Source: a bacterium
GTDB lineage: Bacteria; Desulfobacterota; JAPLJL01
Assembly: GCA_028713675.1 (NCBI GenBank)
Contig: JAQTNV010000052.1
Location: 1-24,435 of the forward strand
Reading direction: 5' to 3'
DNA: 24,435 bases
Shown: piece by piece, positions 7,709-14,726 of the stretch
Layout: each line of letters starts with the position of its first letter
How positions within the stretch are numbered: the stretch's first letter is position 1
The notes under the pieces: model-generated
What the model saw: the letters and a program-made list of their open reading frames with translations, nothing else
Databases searched by the model: none
What the model was told of the DNA's origin: nothing
Made by a program: the position numbers and the translations under genes

Positions 7709-8873
7709 TTTTCATGGACGCCCCCTGCGAGACACTAAAGGGCGAACGGAGGGTGACCAGGACGATCTCGCCCGGACGCCAGAGGCGCATCCGCGGTCCC
7801 CACAATCCGGTGCCGCGGCAGACGATTACCGGCATCCCGCCCACTTCGTATCTCCCTCCCACCAGGGGGATAAAGTATCTGACCACGTAGTTGAAAGGCC
7901 AGATCTGACCCCCGTGAGTATGACCGGCCAGCATGAGGCCCGCCCCGGCACGGGCCGCTTCCTCGATGCCCTGGGGGCGGTGCGAAACGAACACGGTGGC
8001 GGTCCCCGCCGGTCGGCCGGCCAGCGCCCGCTGGATGTGGCGGACCTCATCATCGGCGAAACGGTGGTTACCGGTGTCGTCCACACCGGCTATGACCAGG
8101 CCGGGGCGGACTTCTTTCCATTCATTATGCAGAACATGTATCCCCGCGCTTTCCAGGAGACGCGAACTGCCTTCGAGCCCGCCGTAAAATTCGTGGTTGC
8201 CGGTGACGGCCCAGACCCCGAGGGGAGCAGTCAGGCGGCGGAGGAGCGGAACCATCCGGCTTTCGAACTTGAGCTGACCATGGCCCTCGAAGAAATCGCC
8301 GGCGATGACGACCAGGTCCGGCCGCAGGGACTCCACCTGGGCGATCCGCGCCTGGAGCCATCTCTCGCCGAGGATCGCGCCCAGGTGCAGGTCGGACAGT
8401 TCAACTATTACCTTGCCGTCCGCTTCCGCGGGCAGGCCCGCGAGGCGCACCTCGTAATTTCGGACCACCGGCGGCCGGAATCCCTGGATGAACGCGATCA
8501 GGCAAAGCAGGACGCCGACGAGGAGAGCTCCGCCGCGCAGGGCGGGCGCGAGCCGGGGAAGAATCAGACCGAATCCGGTGATCAAATCGACCGAAAGCAG
8601 GCAGCAAAACAGGAGAAAAAGGATTCCCAGCCAGTTGGTGCCGATCAGTTCGAAGGGAGCGGCGATTGCTTCCCAGCCGAGAAGGTGGTCAAGAACGATG
8701 GCAAGCAGGAAACTCGCCCAGAGGAAAACGAGGGCGGCGAGAAGGGCTCCCCGGGGGATGTGCTGGGCGACTAACGGCACGGAGGCGGCGCGCCAGAAGA
8801 CATAGAGGTTCAGGACGGTCCAGATGGCGATGGCGATGGTCAGAAACAAGGCGATCTCCTTCTCCCGGCTCAT
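7686..8873 (-). CDS. Membrane-anchored metallophosphoesterase (YkuE/YaeI-like)
   Basis: A 395-residue protein with about four N-terminal membrane segments (roughly 7-29, 41-63, 78-102, 112-131) and a calcineurin-type phosphoesterase domain after residue 150. The metal and catalytic motifs are all present: Asp161-x-His163 (SDLHLG), Asp193 (AGDFFEG), Asn226-His227-Glu (GNHE), His298 (SHRPQ) and His318-x-His320 (GHTHGGQIW). Relatives such as YkuE and YaeI/LpxG act on phosphodiester or pyrophosphate bonds, some on lipid precursors. The exact substrate here is unknown. The domain is probably displayed at a membrane face. The last residues MKNEQRTEK are read from DNA that also encodes the start of the 4Fe-4S protein. 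Confidence 0.9.
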   Translation of the reverse strand: MSREKEIALFLTIAIAIWTVLNLYVFWRAASVPLVAQHIPRGALLAALVFLWASFLLAIVLDHLLGWEAIAAPFELIGTNWLGILFLLFCCLLSVDLITGFGLILPRLAPALRGGALLVGVLLCLIAFIQGFRPPVVRNYEVRLAGLPAEADGKVIVELSDLHLGAILGERWLQARIAQVESLRPDLVVIAGDFFEGHGQLKFESRMVPLLRRLTAPLGVWAVTGNHEFYGGLEGSSRLLESAGIHVLHNEWKEVRPGLVIAGVDDTGNHRFADDEVRHIQRALAGRPAGTATVFVSHRPQGIEEAARAGAGLMLAGHTHGGQIWPFNYVVRYFIPLVGGRYEVGGMPVIVCRGTGLWGPRMRLWRPGEIVLVTLRSPFSVSQGASMKNEQRTEK

Positions 8874-8927
8874 GTTATCCGTTTCTTGAAGCTTTTATGT
8901 GAGAATCGGCAAAATAGTACCCCGCTA

Positions 8928-8957
8928 ATTCTACGGGTTTTCCGGATTTTCTGACAG
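8928..8957 (-). promoter_or_regulatory. Possible sigma70-type promoter for the phosphoesterase operon
   Basis: On the minus strand a TAGAAT box (8933-8928) has CTGTCA 18 bases upstream. Transcription would begin about 48 bases before the phosphoesterase start at 8873. The match is moderate. Confidence 0.35.
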
Positions 8958-8984
8958 GCTGCGGGCGGGGTCGGCTCTTGAGGT

Positions 8985-10091
8985 TCAGCTGAATTTACGG
9001 CCGGGTCCCCGGCGGAGCATCCATTTCGCCAGCAGCGGTCCCGCGAGAACGATGGCGAGCAGGCGCACCATCTGAACCGTCAAAATCAGCGATACGTTGC
9101 TCCCGCTGCCCAACGCCACTACGGCGATTGAGTCCATGCCGCCGGGGGTGGTTGCCAGATACCCGGTCAGGTAATCCGTCCCGGTCAGAGAGGAAAATAC
9201 TTTGCCGGTGGCGGCGCACACTATCATAAGCATAAACGTGTTGGCGAGTATAACCGGGATCAGACGGCCGGCCTGACGGAGCGAGGCACGATCAAAGAGC
9301 AGTCCGACATACAGACCGATAATGATGTAAGCGGCCTGGGGGATGCCGAACGGCCAGAGAGGGTGCAGAATATTCAGTCCACTGGTGACAATACCCAGGA
9401 TCAGCGGACCGATCATGCCGCCGGCCGGCAGCCGCACCCGGCGACCGGCCCAGGCGCCCACCGCCGCCAGCAGCAAAGTAGGCACGTAGACACGCCAGAG
9501 ATGAAGGGAGACGGCGCCGCTGGGAATTCCCAGAGACGTGTAATCAGAAGCGCCGGACGGGTGCAGCACGAATCGGGCCAGGAAGGAGGCGGAGAGAACC
9601 ACCAGCACCACGCGGAGGTATTGCATCAGGGCGACTATGCGGCCATCGGCTCCCAAGTCTATGCTCATGGCGATCATGCTGGCCGCGCCCCCGGGAAGCG
9701 TGCCGAAGGTGGCCGTCTCCCGGTCCAGCGGACCGATCCGCGCGAGCAAGACGCCGGAACCGAGCCCCACACCCAGGGTGGCAGTCACCACCAGCAGGAT
9801 GGGAAGCCAGTTGGCCCCGGCCAGGGGCAGAACGTCCGGGCGGAACCGGGATGCGAGGATCGTGCCGATCACGGCCTGCGCCGCGATGAACCATGGGGAC
9901 GAAACGCGCGGGTGCTCGGGACGGGAGAGCCCCGCCACGATGGCGACCAGAAGCGGTCCGATCAGCCAGCCGCCCGGCAGCCTGATCGTCTGGGCCAGGA
10001 ATCCGGCGGCAACGGAAGCCGCCCCCAATCCGAGCCACCACCAAAGATGCGGCCCGGATTCCTTAACCTGCGGAGAGTCTGTTTTGTCCAT
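8985..10091 (-). CDS. AbrB-duplication family membrane protein (putative transporter)
   Basis: A protein of 368 residues with many membrane segments arranged as two homologous halves. Each half has a PGG motif followed by a long helix: TLPGGAASMIAMSIDLG in the first and TTPGGMDSIAVVALGSG in the second. Each half also has a related P(A)GGxxIGPL segment near its start (LPGGWLIGPL, LPAGGMIGPL). This is the pattern of the PF05145/TIGR03082 family, once called ammonia monooxygenase or AbrB. The transported substrate, if any, is not known. The start is placed at the ATG at 10091. An upstream TTG at 10109 is unlikely because a TATAAT box at 10125-10120 would put the transcript start at about 10113. 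It is transcribed in the same direction as the phosphoesterase operon, 111 bases away. Confidence 0.88.
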   Translation of the reverse strand: MDKTDSPQVKESGPHLWWWLGLGAASVAAGFLAQTIRLPGGWLIGPLLVAIVAGLSRPEHPRVSSPWFIAAQAVIGTILASRFRPDVLPLAGANWLPILLVVTATLGVGLGSGVLLARIGPLDRETATFGTLPGGAASMIAMSIDLGADGRIVALMQYLRVVLVVLSASFLARFVLHPSGASDYTSLGIPSGAVSLHLWRVYVPTLLLAAVGAWAGRRVRLPAGGMIGPLILGIVTSGLNILHPLWPFGIPQAAYIIIGLYVGLLFDRASLRQAGRLIPVILANTFMLMIVCAATGKVFSSLTGTDYLTGYLATTPGGMDSIAVVALGSGSNVSLILTVQMVRLLAIVLAGPLLAKWMLRRGPGRKFS

Positions 10092-10119
10092 CGTTCTTAA
10101 GTTAAGCAAAACTTGTCAT

Positions 10120-10125
10120 ATTATA
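10120..10125 (-). promoter_or_regulatory. -10 box for the AbrB-duplication gene
   Basis: A perfect TATAAT on the minus strand, 28 bases before the ATG at 10091. No convincing -35 box lies 16-18 bases upstream, so strength or sigma factor is unclear. Confidence 0.45.
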
Positions 10126-10212
10126 CGGCACATTATTTATGAAACCGTGCCCAAGCGGGATTGCTGATTTGTCGTTCGCCGATTTAAATCCGCTTATGTA
10201 AAGCCGGAAAAA

Positions 10213-10221
10213 TGATAAAAT
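10213..10221 (+). promoter_or_regulatory. Possible extended -10 promoter for the DUF3047 operon
   Basis: TGATAAAAT fits an extended -10 element (TG, one base, then five of six matches to TATAAT). The start of transcription would be near 10228, leaving a leader of about 90 bases that holds a possible short leader peptide and a hairpin. Confidence 0.4.
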
Positions 10222-10243
10222 AATTCAACCGGAGATACTGCCG

Positions 10244-10270
10244 ATGTTCGGGGAGGCTTTTTGGCGGTGA
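10244..10270 (+). CDS. Possible leader peptide MFGEAFWR
   Basis: An ATG with GGAG nine bases upstream opens an eight-codon frame ending in TGA. It lies in the leader of the DUF3047 gene, before a perfect hairpin. It may be chance. The ribosome site and position make it worth listing. Confidence 0.25.
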   Translation: MFGEAFWR

Positions 10271-10280
10271 CGGGGGCTTG

Positions 10281-10305
10281 AGCCTTGTGATTACTGAACA
10301 AGGCT
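10281..10305 (+). promoter_or_regulatory. Leader hairpin before DUF3047 gene
   Basis: A perfect 8-base-pair inverted repeat (AGCCTTGT and ACAAGGCT, nine-base loop) ends two bases before the GGGAG ribosome site and 13 bases before the start codon. The 5' arm can also pair with a GGCT just upstream (GGCTTGAGCC), so two folds exclude each other. A regulatory role is inferred only. Confidence 0.4.
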
Positions 10306-10318
10306 TCGGGAGTTTGAC

Positions 10319-10972
10319 ATGATTAAATTAAAGATTGGTAACGCGGCGATTATCATTCTCCTGGCGGCAACACTGGCCCGGGCGGATGACCGGCTGGTGA
10401 TCGCCGATTTCTCCCAGGGTGTTGACGCCAAGGGTATTCCCCAGGGCTGGCAGCTCAAGGAGAAATCGGGAAAGGCGGATTTCTCGGTGGTAAAGGACGA
10501 TGACCTCTCCGCCCTCTGGCTCCGGAGCGCCGACACCTCGTTCTCCATCCAGAAAGAAGTGAAAGTTGATCTGAAACAATATCCCGTCCTGTCCTGGAAG
10601 TGGAAGGTGACCAGACTGCCGAAGGGCGGCGATTTCCGGGAAACCAGGACCGACGACCAGGCGGCCCAGCTTTTTCTGGCCTTCACCAAGACCAAGTCCA
10701 TCGTTTATATCTGGGATACGACCGCCCCGGAAGGCCTGATGAGCGAGGCGATCGCGCCTCCCCTGATGACCATCAAGCTGGTGGTGGTCCGCTCCGGGCC
10801 CGCGGAGCTCGGCAAGTGGGTAACCGAGACCCGGAATATTTTCGAGGACTACAGAAAGCTTTACGGCGAGGAACCTCCTTCCGTGAAAGCGATGAGACTC
10901 CAGATCAATTCCCAGCACACCGGGACCTCGGCGGAGAGTTGTTTCGCGGATGTGATATTTAAAAAGAAATAG
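10319..10972 (+). CDS. Exported DUF3047 family protein
   Basis: A 217-residue protein with a clear signal peptide (residues 1-22, hydrophobic AAIIILLAATL, cleavage likely after ARA) and a single domain that I recognise as DUF3047. Landmarks are VIADFSQG, the central YPVLSWKWKV strand, the DDQAAQLFLAF block and the late LQINSQHTGTSAES segment. The fold is likely a beta sandwich in the periplasm, and the function is unknown. A GGGAG ribosome site lies six bases before the ATG. It is followed after 11 bases by the DUF3592 gene and is likely cotranscribed with it. Confidence 0.85.
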   Translation: MIKLKIGNAAIIILLAATLARADDRLVIADFSQGVDAKGIPQGWQLKEKSGKADFSVVKDDDLSALWLRSADTSFSIQKEVKVDLKQYPVLSWKWKVTRLPKGGDFRETRTDDQAAQLFLAFTKTKSIVYIWDTTAPEGLMSEAIAPPLMTIKLVVVRSGPAELGKWVTETRNIFEDYRKLYGEEPPSVKAMRLQINSQHTGTSAESCFADVIFKKK

Positions 10973-10983
10973 GAAAACAGGAT

Positions 10984-11445
10984 ATGCAATATTTTCCATT
11001 GATATTCCTGTTGGGGGGGCTCTTCGGGATGGCGATGACCGCTCCGGCGATTTTTGCCGCGCTCCGATGCCGGAACTGGCCCCGGGTCAAGGGAACGATT
11101 CAAACACGAGGGGTAACGCACGATCACACCTCCCATGGTGATAATGATGGCGGAGATCGTTACATTCCCTTCGCAACCTATACTTATTCGGTTGAGGGGA
11201 AGGAATATCACGGCAAACGGATTTCATTCGGGGATCATGGCGGCTCTTCAAAATACGCGCAGAAGGCCGTAGCGGGATATGAACCCGGCATGTCCGTGGA
11301 GGTTTTCTACGATCCGATGGATCCGAGCCAAGCCGTGCTCGATACAAAATTCGGCTTTTTCGTAATGTTTCCTTTTCTAATCTGTGCCACGTTTGTTGTT
11401 CTGGTTTTGCTTTACATGATTGGTATTTTCCCAAGAAAAGAGTAA
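10984..11445 (+). CDS. DUF3592 family membrane protein
   Basis: A 153-residue protein with one membrane segment at each end (residues 4-25 and about 124-146) and a small extracytoplasmic or cytoplasmic beta domain between. The pattern WPRVKGTI, YTYSVEGKEYHGKRIS, YEPGMSVEVFYDPMDPSQAVL is that of DUF3592, whose function is not established. An unusual His/Asp-rich loop (THDHTSHGDNDGGD, about residues 45-58) interrupts the domain and could bind a metal. It starts 11 bases after the DUF3047 stop with an AGGA ribosome site that overlaps the end of that gene, so the pair is an operon. Confidence 0.85.
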   Translation: MQYFPLIFLLGGLFGMAMTAPAIFAALRCRNWPRVKGTIQTRGVTHDHTSHGDNDGGDRYIPFATYTYSVEGKEYHGKRISFGDHGGSSKYAQKAVAGYEPGMSVEVFYDPMDPSQAVLDTKFGFFVMFPFLICATFVVLVLLYMIGIFPRKE

Positions 11446-11502
11446 CCCGGCTTTAATCACAAGCGGCAGGATCATTTCTTAACATTACGGAGGAAAATCA
11501 TC

Positions 11503-12306
11503 ATGGGAACCTGCCTGTATTATTACACCGGCACCGGCAACTCCCTCTGGGTGGCCAGGCAGCTGGCGGCCAAGCTCCAGGGTACGGAATTGATTTCAAT
11601 CAGCGCGGGGAACACCGCTCCCGCGAAGATCGATTCGGACCGGATCGGGATCGTTTTCCCGGTGCACATGTGGGGACTGCCCCGCCGGGTGAAGAACTTT
11701 GCCCGGGAAATGGCGGCGGATCGGGATAAATATTATTTTGCTGTCGCGCTCAACGGCGGACAGGTGGCGGCTACTTTGTTGCAGTTGAAAAAGTTAATGC
11801 AGGCGCGGGGCCTGACCCTGGCGGCAGGTTTCGAAATCCATTCGCCCTCCAATTACATTCCCTGGGGCGGGGCCGCCCCGGCAGAAGAGCAGAAACGGAT
11901 GTTTGCCGAGGCCGGGAAAAAGATCGAACGGATTGCCGGGATTGTCAGTCGGAAAGAGTCCGCCCCGATCGACAAGGGCCCTCTCTGGAAGAACATTCTC
12001 CTATCCTCCCTGCTGTACAAATTAAGCTTTCCCCAGGTCCCAAAAATGGATAAAAAATTTTGGGTAGACGGGAAATGCAACAGCTGCGCGGTCTGCGAGA
12101 AAATCTGCCCGGCGAAAAATATCGTCATGAACGGGGGCAAACCCACCTGGCAGAACCGGTGCGAGCAGTGCCTGGCTTGCATCCAATGGTGCCCGAAGGA
12201 GGCCATCCAGTACGGCAAGAAAACCCCGGGTTACGCGCGGTACCACCACCCGGAGATCAAGCTGACGGATATGCTTCACGGTCAGATAGTAAGCAGTAAG
12301 CAGTAA
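11503..12306 (+). CDS. EFR1-like flavodoxin/ferredoxin fusion protein
   Basis: A 267-residue electron carrier. The N-terminal flavodoxin-like domain has the FMN phosphate loop YYTGTGNS at residues 7-14 and a PVHMWGLPRRV segment. The C-terminal part holds two 4Fe-4S motifs, CNSCAVCEKICP and CEQCLACIQWCP. This is the layout of the EFR1 family, common in anaerobes, presumed to pass electrons to unknown partners. It is cytosolic and has no signal peptide. A GGAGG site precedes the ATG by nine bases. The last eight codons, including the stop, lie inside a 7-base tandem repeat, so the tail VSSKQ is repeat-derived and probably not conserved. Confidence 0.9.
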   Translation: MGTCLYYYTGTGNSLWVARQLAAKLQGTELISISAGNTAPAKIDSDRIGIVFPVHMWGLPRRVKNFAREMAADRDKYYFAVALNGGQVAATLLQLKKLMQARGLTLAAGFEIHSPSNYIPWGGAAPAEEQKRMFAEAGKKIERIAGIVSRKESAPIDKGPLWKNILLSSLLYKLSFPQVPKMDKKFWVDGKCNSCAVCEKICPAKNIVMNGGKPTWQNRCEQCLACIQWCPKEAIQYGKKTPGYARYHHPEIKLTDMLHGQIVSSKQ

Positions 12307-12345
12307 GCAGATAATAGGTCATAGGTGATGGTTCGTCGGTCATAG
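12283..12345. repeat. Heptad tandem array (9 units) overlapping a gene end
   Basis: Nine units in one 7-base register: CAGATAG, three copies of TAAGCAG, ATAATAG, GTCATAG, GTGATGG, a divergent TTCGTCG, then GTCATAG. The first four units overlap the end of the flavodoxin/ferredoxin gene, and a TAA inside the fourth unit is its stop codon. Confidence 0.8.
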
Positions 12346-12417
12346 GCAAGACCCGACACCAATAACCTGTAATCCAAGTTTGGAAGAATTTACTGGTCGG
12401 CGTGGATAATCAGGAAC

Positions 12418-13308
12418 TCAGACGTCTTTTCTCCCAAACGCAACCGCCGAATGGATGAGGCCGTCAACGACGGTAAGGAATAATTTTTGGGAGACATCTT
12501 CATATTCTTTGTTTATTTTTTTAGTTTTAAAAATCATATCGCTCCAGGAGCCCATCCCGCCGAACACCCAGGCTTCTTCGCAGACGGAAGAAAGCTGTCG
12601 GACCGAAGGTAAATAACCGATATCCGGGAGCAAATCGCCCGGGAACTTCCCCGGCGGGAGGGGTTTGGTCAGGCGGGATAGGGCCTTTTGAAAAACATCT
12701 TCCCACTTAGGGAGTTTTGCTTTCCGACAGAAAGATTTTATGTCGGTCAGCGCCTGGGTCAGATTTTTCCGGTCTTCGGCGATATCATTCGGGAGATCTT
12801 CCGCGATAAATGCCATATCGGTGTTTTCTCCCAGGTATTGCACGCTCCAGGGCTGCTCGGGATCGACTTTCTTCTTTCGGGATTTCGGGACGGGCGGTTT
12901 CTTGCCGGATAATTCCGCGACCACTTCAAGCAGCTGGTCGCTTGCCCCGCTTTCCCAGATAGGCCGCCAGACCTCATTGGAATATTTATAATGCACCAAA
13001 ACGTTCGATAAGCGCGTATTCGCGTAAGCCGTATCCTTGAAGTTTGGACGCGATCCCATGGCATCGGCCACATAACCTAAGAAAAGGTATTGCCCCTGTT
13101 TGCGGCGGATGGCGTCAAACCAATCCCTGGTATTGAGGAAAGTATTTTGCAGGGTGCTTTTTTTCTTATGGCCGACAAACTTCAATTCCTGGACAAATTG
13201 GAAAGCCGAGTGCGTGTTGCTGATATCGGCGTATTTCGGGTTGCCGGTTTTCAGATAGGCATTCCCGTAGGTGACAATCGCGATGGTTTGGGCCAAATTT
13301 TCATTCAT
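12418..13308 (-). CDS. Unrecognised protein (orphan candidate)
   Basis: A 296-residue soluble protein that I cannot place in a family. There is no signal peptide or membrane segment. The N-terminal part contains an SAFQFVQELKFVGHKKK stretch and an aromatic-rich, probably helical RDWFDAIRRKQGQYLFLGYV. A lysine-rich low-complexity linker (VPKSRKKKVDPEQP) divides it at about residue 145. The C-terminal half has a basic proline-rich stretch (SRLTKPLPPGKFPGDLL) and the glycine-rich WVFGGMGSWSD. Its DNA looks more AT-rich than its neighbours, and it stands alone between two unrelated clusters, so recent acquisition is possible. Its ribosome site (AAAGG, nine bases upstream) lies in one arm of an inverted repeat. 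The reading frame is open from ATG to TGA or TAA with no disruption, so it is probably a real gene. Confidence 0.65.
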   Translation of the reverse strand: MNENLAQTIAIVTYGNAYLKTGNPKYADISNTHSAFQFVQELKFVGHKKKSTLQNTFLNTRDWFDAIRRKQGQYLFLGYVADAMGSRPNFKDTAYANTRLSNVLVHYKYSNEVWRPIWESGASDQLLEVVAELSGKKPPVPKSRKKKVDPEQPWSVQYLGENTDMAFIAEDLPNDIAEDRKNLTQALTDIKSFCRKAKLPKWEDVFQKALSRLTKPLPPGKFPGDLLPDIGYLPSVRQLSSVCEEAWVFGGMGSWSDMIFKTKKINKEYEDVSQKLFLTVVDGLIHSAVAFGRKDV

Positions 13309-13317
13309 TTGACTTTA

Positions 13318-13351
13318 CCTTTCTTGATGCAGCGGCCGCGGTCAAAGAAAG
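13318..13351 (-). promoter_or_regulatory. Hairpin covering the ribosome site of the orphan gene
   Basis: On the minus strand CTTTCTTTGA (13351-13342) can pair with TCAAGAAAG (13327-13319) with a single bulge, around a loop containing the palindrome GCGGCCGC. The 3' arm includes most of the AAAGG ribosome site of the gene starting at 13308, so the fold could hide it. Confidence 0.4.
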
Positions 13352-13380
13352 CAGTAAGCTCAATGTAATATGCGCTTTGC

Positions 13381-13401
13381 CCCATCACCTAACACCCATC
13401 A
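13381..13401. repeat. Heptad tandem block (3 units)
   Basis: Three units, CCCATCA, CCTAACA and CCCATCA, with period seven. They lie just past the stop of the decarboxylase gene (13409, minus strand). Short, so the weakest member of the heptad family here. Confidence 0.45.
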
Positions 13402-13408
13402 AGGGTAT

Positions 13409-14548
13409 TTATTGATTGACGTGAACAACCTTGGCGGGGGGAAAACCGTTGAAGTTGGTCGAGCTCGCGTTGGAATAGGCACCGATGTTGCGGGTATAGA
13501 GCAGGTCGCCGAGCTTGAGGTCGGGCAGGTTCTCGACTGTGGAAATGGTGTCGAGGGCGTCGCAGGTGGGCCCGAAGACCGAGCAGATCTCGGTCGGACC
13601 TTTCTGGAATGATTCGAGATGATACTGGCAGTGGTCGAATAAAATCCCCGAATAGGTCCCGTAGATCCCGTCATCCACGTAGTAGCAGAGCTTCCGGTCC
13701 CGCCGGGCCTTGCCGATGATCTTCACCACCAGGGAGGCGGCGGTAGCCACCAGGAATCTCCCCGGCTCGGCCAGGATCGTGATGTCCCGGGTAAAAAGCC
13801 GGTCAATTTCGGCGTTGAGCAGGTCGGCGAGTTCCCGGAAGGGGCGGACCTTATTATCGTAAGGGGCGGGAAAGCCGCCGCCGATGTCGAGATGCTTCAG
13901 GCCGTGGTGGCCGCGGAGGCGGGCTTCCTGGAGGATGTCGGCGGAGATCTGGAGCGCCTGGATGTAATTATCGAAGTTGGTGGCCTGGCTTCCCACGTGG
14001 AAAGAGATCCCCTCGACCGTGAACCCGGCCGCGCGGGCCGCCTCGATCAGGTCCACCGCTTCGCCCGGGGCCGCCCCGAACTTGGAGGAAAGCTCCACCA
14101 TCGAGCCGGTGTTGGGCACCCGGATGCGCAGGACCAGGCCGGCGTGGGGCGAGTACTTCCGCATCTTCCGGATCTCCTCGTAATTGTCGTAGGTCACCAG
14201 CGGCTTGTAGGGGTCGAGTTCGGAGAGGGTTTCCGTGGCCTTGATCGGGTTCGCGTAAATAATTTTGTCCCAGATATAATCCTGCCTTTTCTTGGGGGGC
14301 AGGCCTTCGATATTCCGGTGGACGATCCGGAACTCCGAGATGGAAGCGACATCGAAGCTGGCCCCGGCCTGGAAGAGGGTTTTCACGATGGCCGGGTCGG
14401 AGTTGGCTTTGACCGCGTAATACACCTGGATCCGGGGCAGGTGTTTTTTCAGCTCGGCGTAATTCCTCCGGATCTCGTCGTGGTCCAGCACGAAGAGGGG
14501 AGTGCCGTGCTCCCGGGCGAGCCGTTTCAGGCGGGAAAGCGGGATCAT
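13409..14548 (-). CDS. Ornithine-decarboxylase-like enzyme, PLP fold III
   Basis: A 379-residue decarboxylase of the alanine-racemase-fold group. The PLP lysine is Lys47 in YYAVKANSD, His184 in FHVGSQ stacks on the cofactor, Gly223-225 in DIGGGFP and EPGRFLV bind the phosphate, and the cross-subunit active site is FGPTCDALD with Cys329, Asp330 and Asp333. The specificity segment YVDDGIYGT keeps the Asp used by ornithine decarboxylases rather than the Glu of arginine decarboxylase variants, so the likely reaction is ornithine to putrescine. Lysine may also be used. A diamine product would feed the deoxyhypusine-synthase-like enzyme encoded upstream. The gene is separated from it by 178 bases of palindromic repeat, and its ribosome site (GGAG, 15 bases upstream) is weakly placed. 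Confidence 0.9.
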   Translation of the reverse strand: MIPLSRLKRLAREHGTPLFVLDHDEIRRNYAELKKHLPRIQVYYAVKANSDPAIVKTLFQAGASFDVASISEFRIVHRNIEGLPPKKRQDYIWDKIIYANPIKATETLSELDPYKPLVTYDNYEEIRKMRKYSPHAGLVLRIRVPNTGSMVELSSKFGAAPGEAVDLIEAARAAGFTVEGISFHVGSQATNFDNYIQALQISADILQEARLRGHHGLKHLDIGGGFPAPYDNKVRPFRELADLLNAEIDRLFTRDITILAEPGRFLVATAASLVVKIIGKARRDRKLCYYVDDGIYGTYSGILFDHCQYHLESFQKGPTEICSVFGPTCDALDTISTVENLPDLKLGDLLYTRNIGAYSNASSTNFNGFPPAKVVHVNQ

Positions 14549-14569
14549 ATTAAAAAACTTTTTCTCCTA

Positions 14570-14717
14570 GTCATTCCGGGCTTGACCAAGCCTGCCCCGG
14601 ACTTGATCCGGGGGAATCCATCCACTTCTTCTGGATCCCGGCCTTCGCGGGGATGACAAAAGGGGACTGGATTCCCGCTGGAGTTTATCCCGCACTCTGA
14701 TGCGGGACGGGAATGAC
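14570..14717. repeat. REP-like composite palindromic repeat inside the polyamine cluster
   Basis: The region starts GTCATTCC and ends GGAATGAC, its reverse complement. Within it lie two perfect 7-base-pair hairpins, CCCCGGA/TCCGGGG (14595-14613) and TCCCGCA/TGCGGGA (14688-14707), and an internal GGGGATGAC that repeats the end sequence. This is the look of the common dispersed repeats built from TGGATTCCCG and GGAATGAC modules. It could act as a transcript boundary or stabiliser between the two polyamine genes. No target duplication or coding capacity is seen. Confidence 0.75.
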
Positions 14718-14726
14718 GATAAACTT

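Noticed and set aside
13892-14656. A 254-codon plus-strand frame opposite the ornithine decarboxylase gene
   Set aside because: It is antisense to intact PLP-enzyme motifs and runs into the palindromic repeat.
14570-14717. Insertion sequence or complete MITE
   Set aside because: The ends are inverted repeats, but there is no transposase and no clear target duplication, and the parts look like common REP-type modules.
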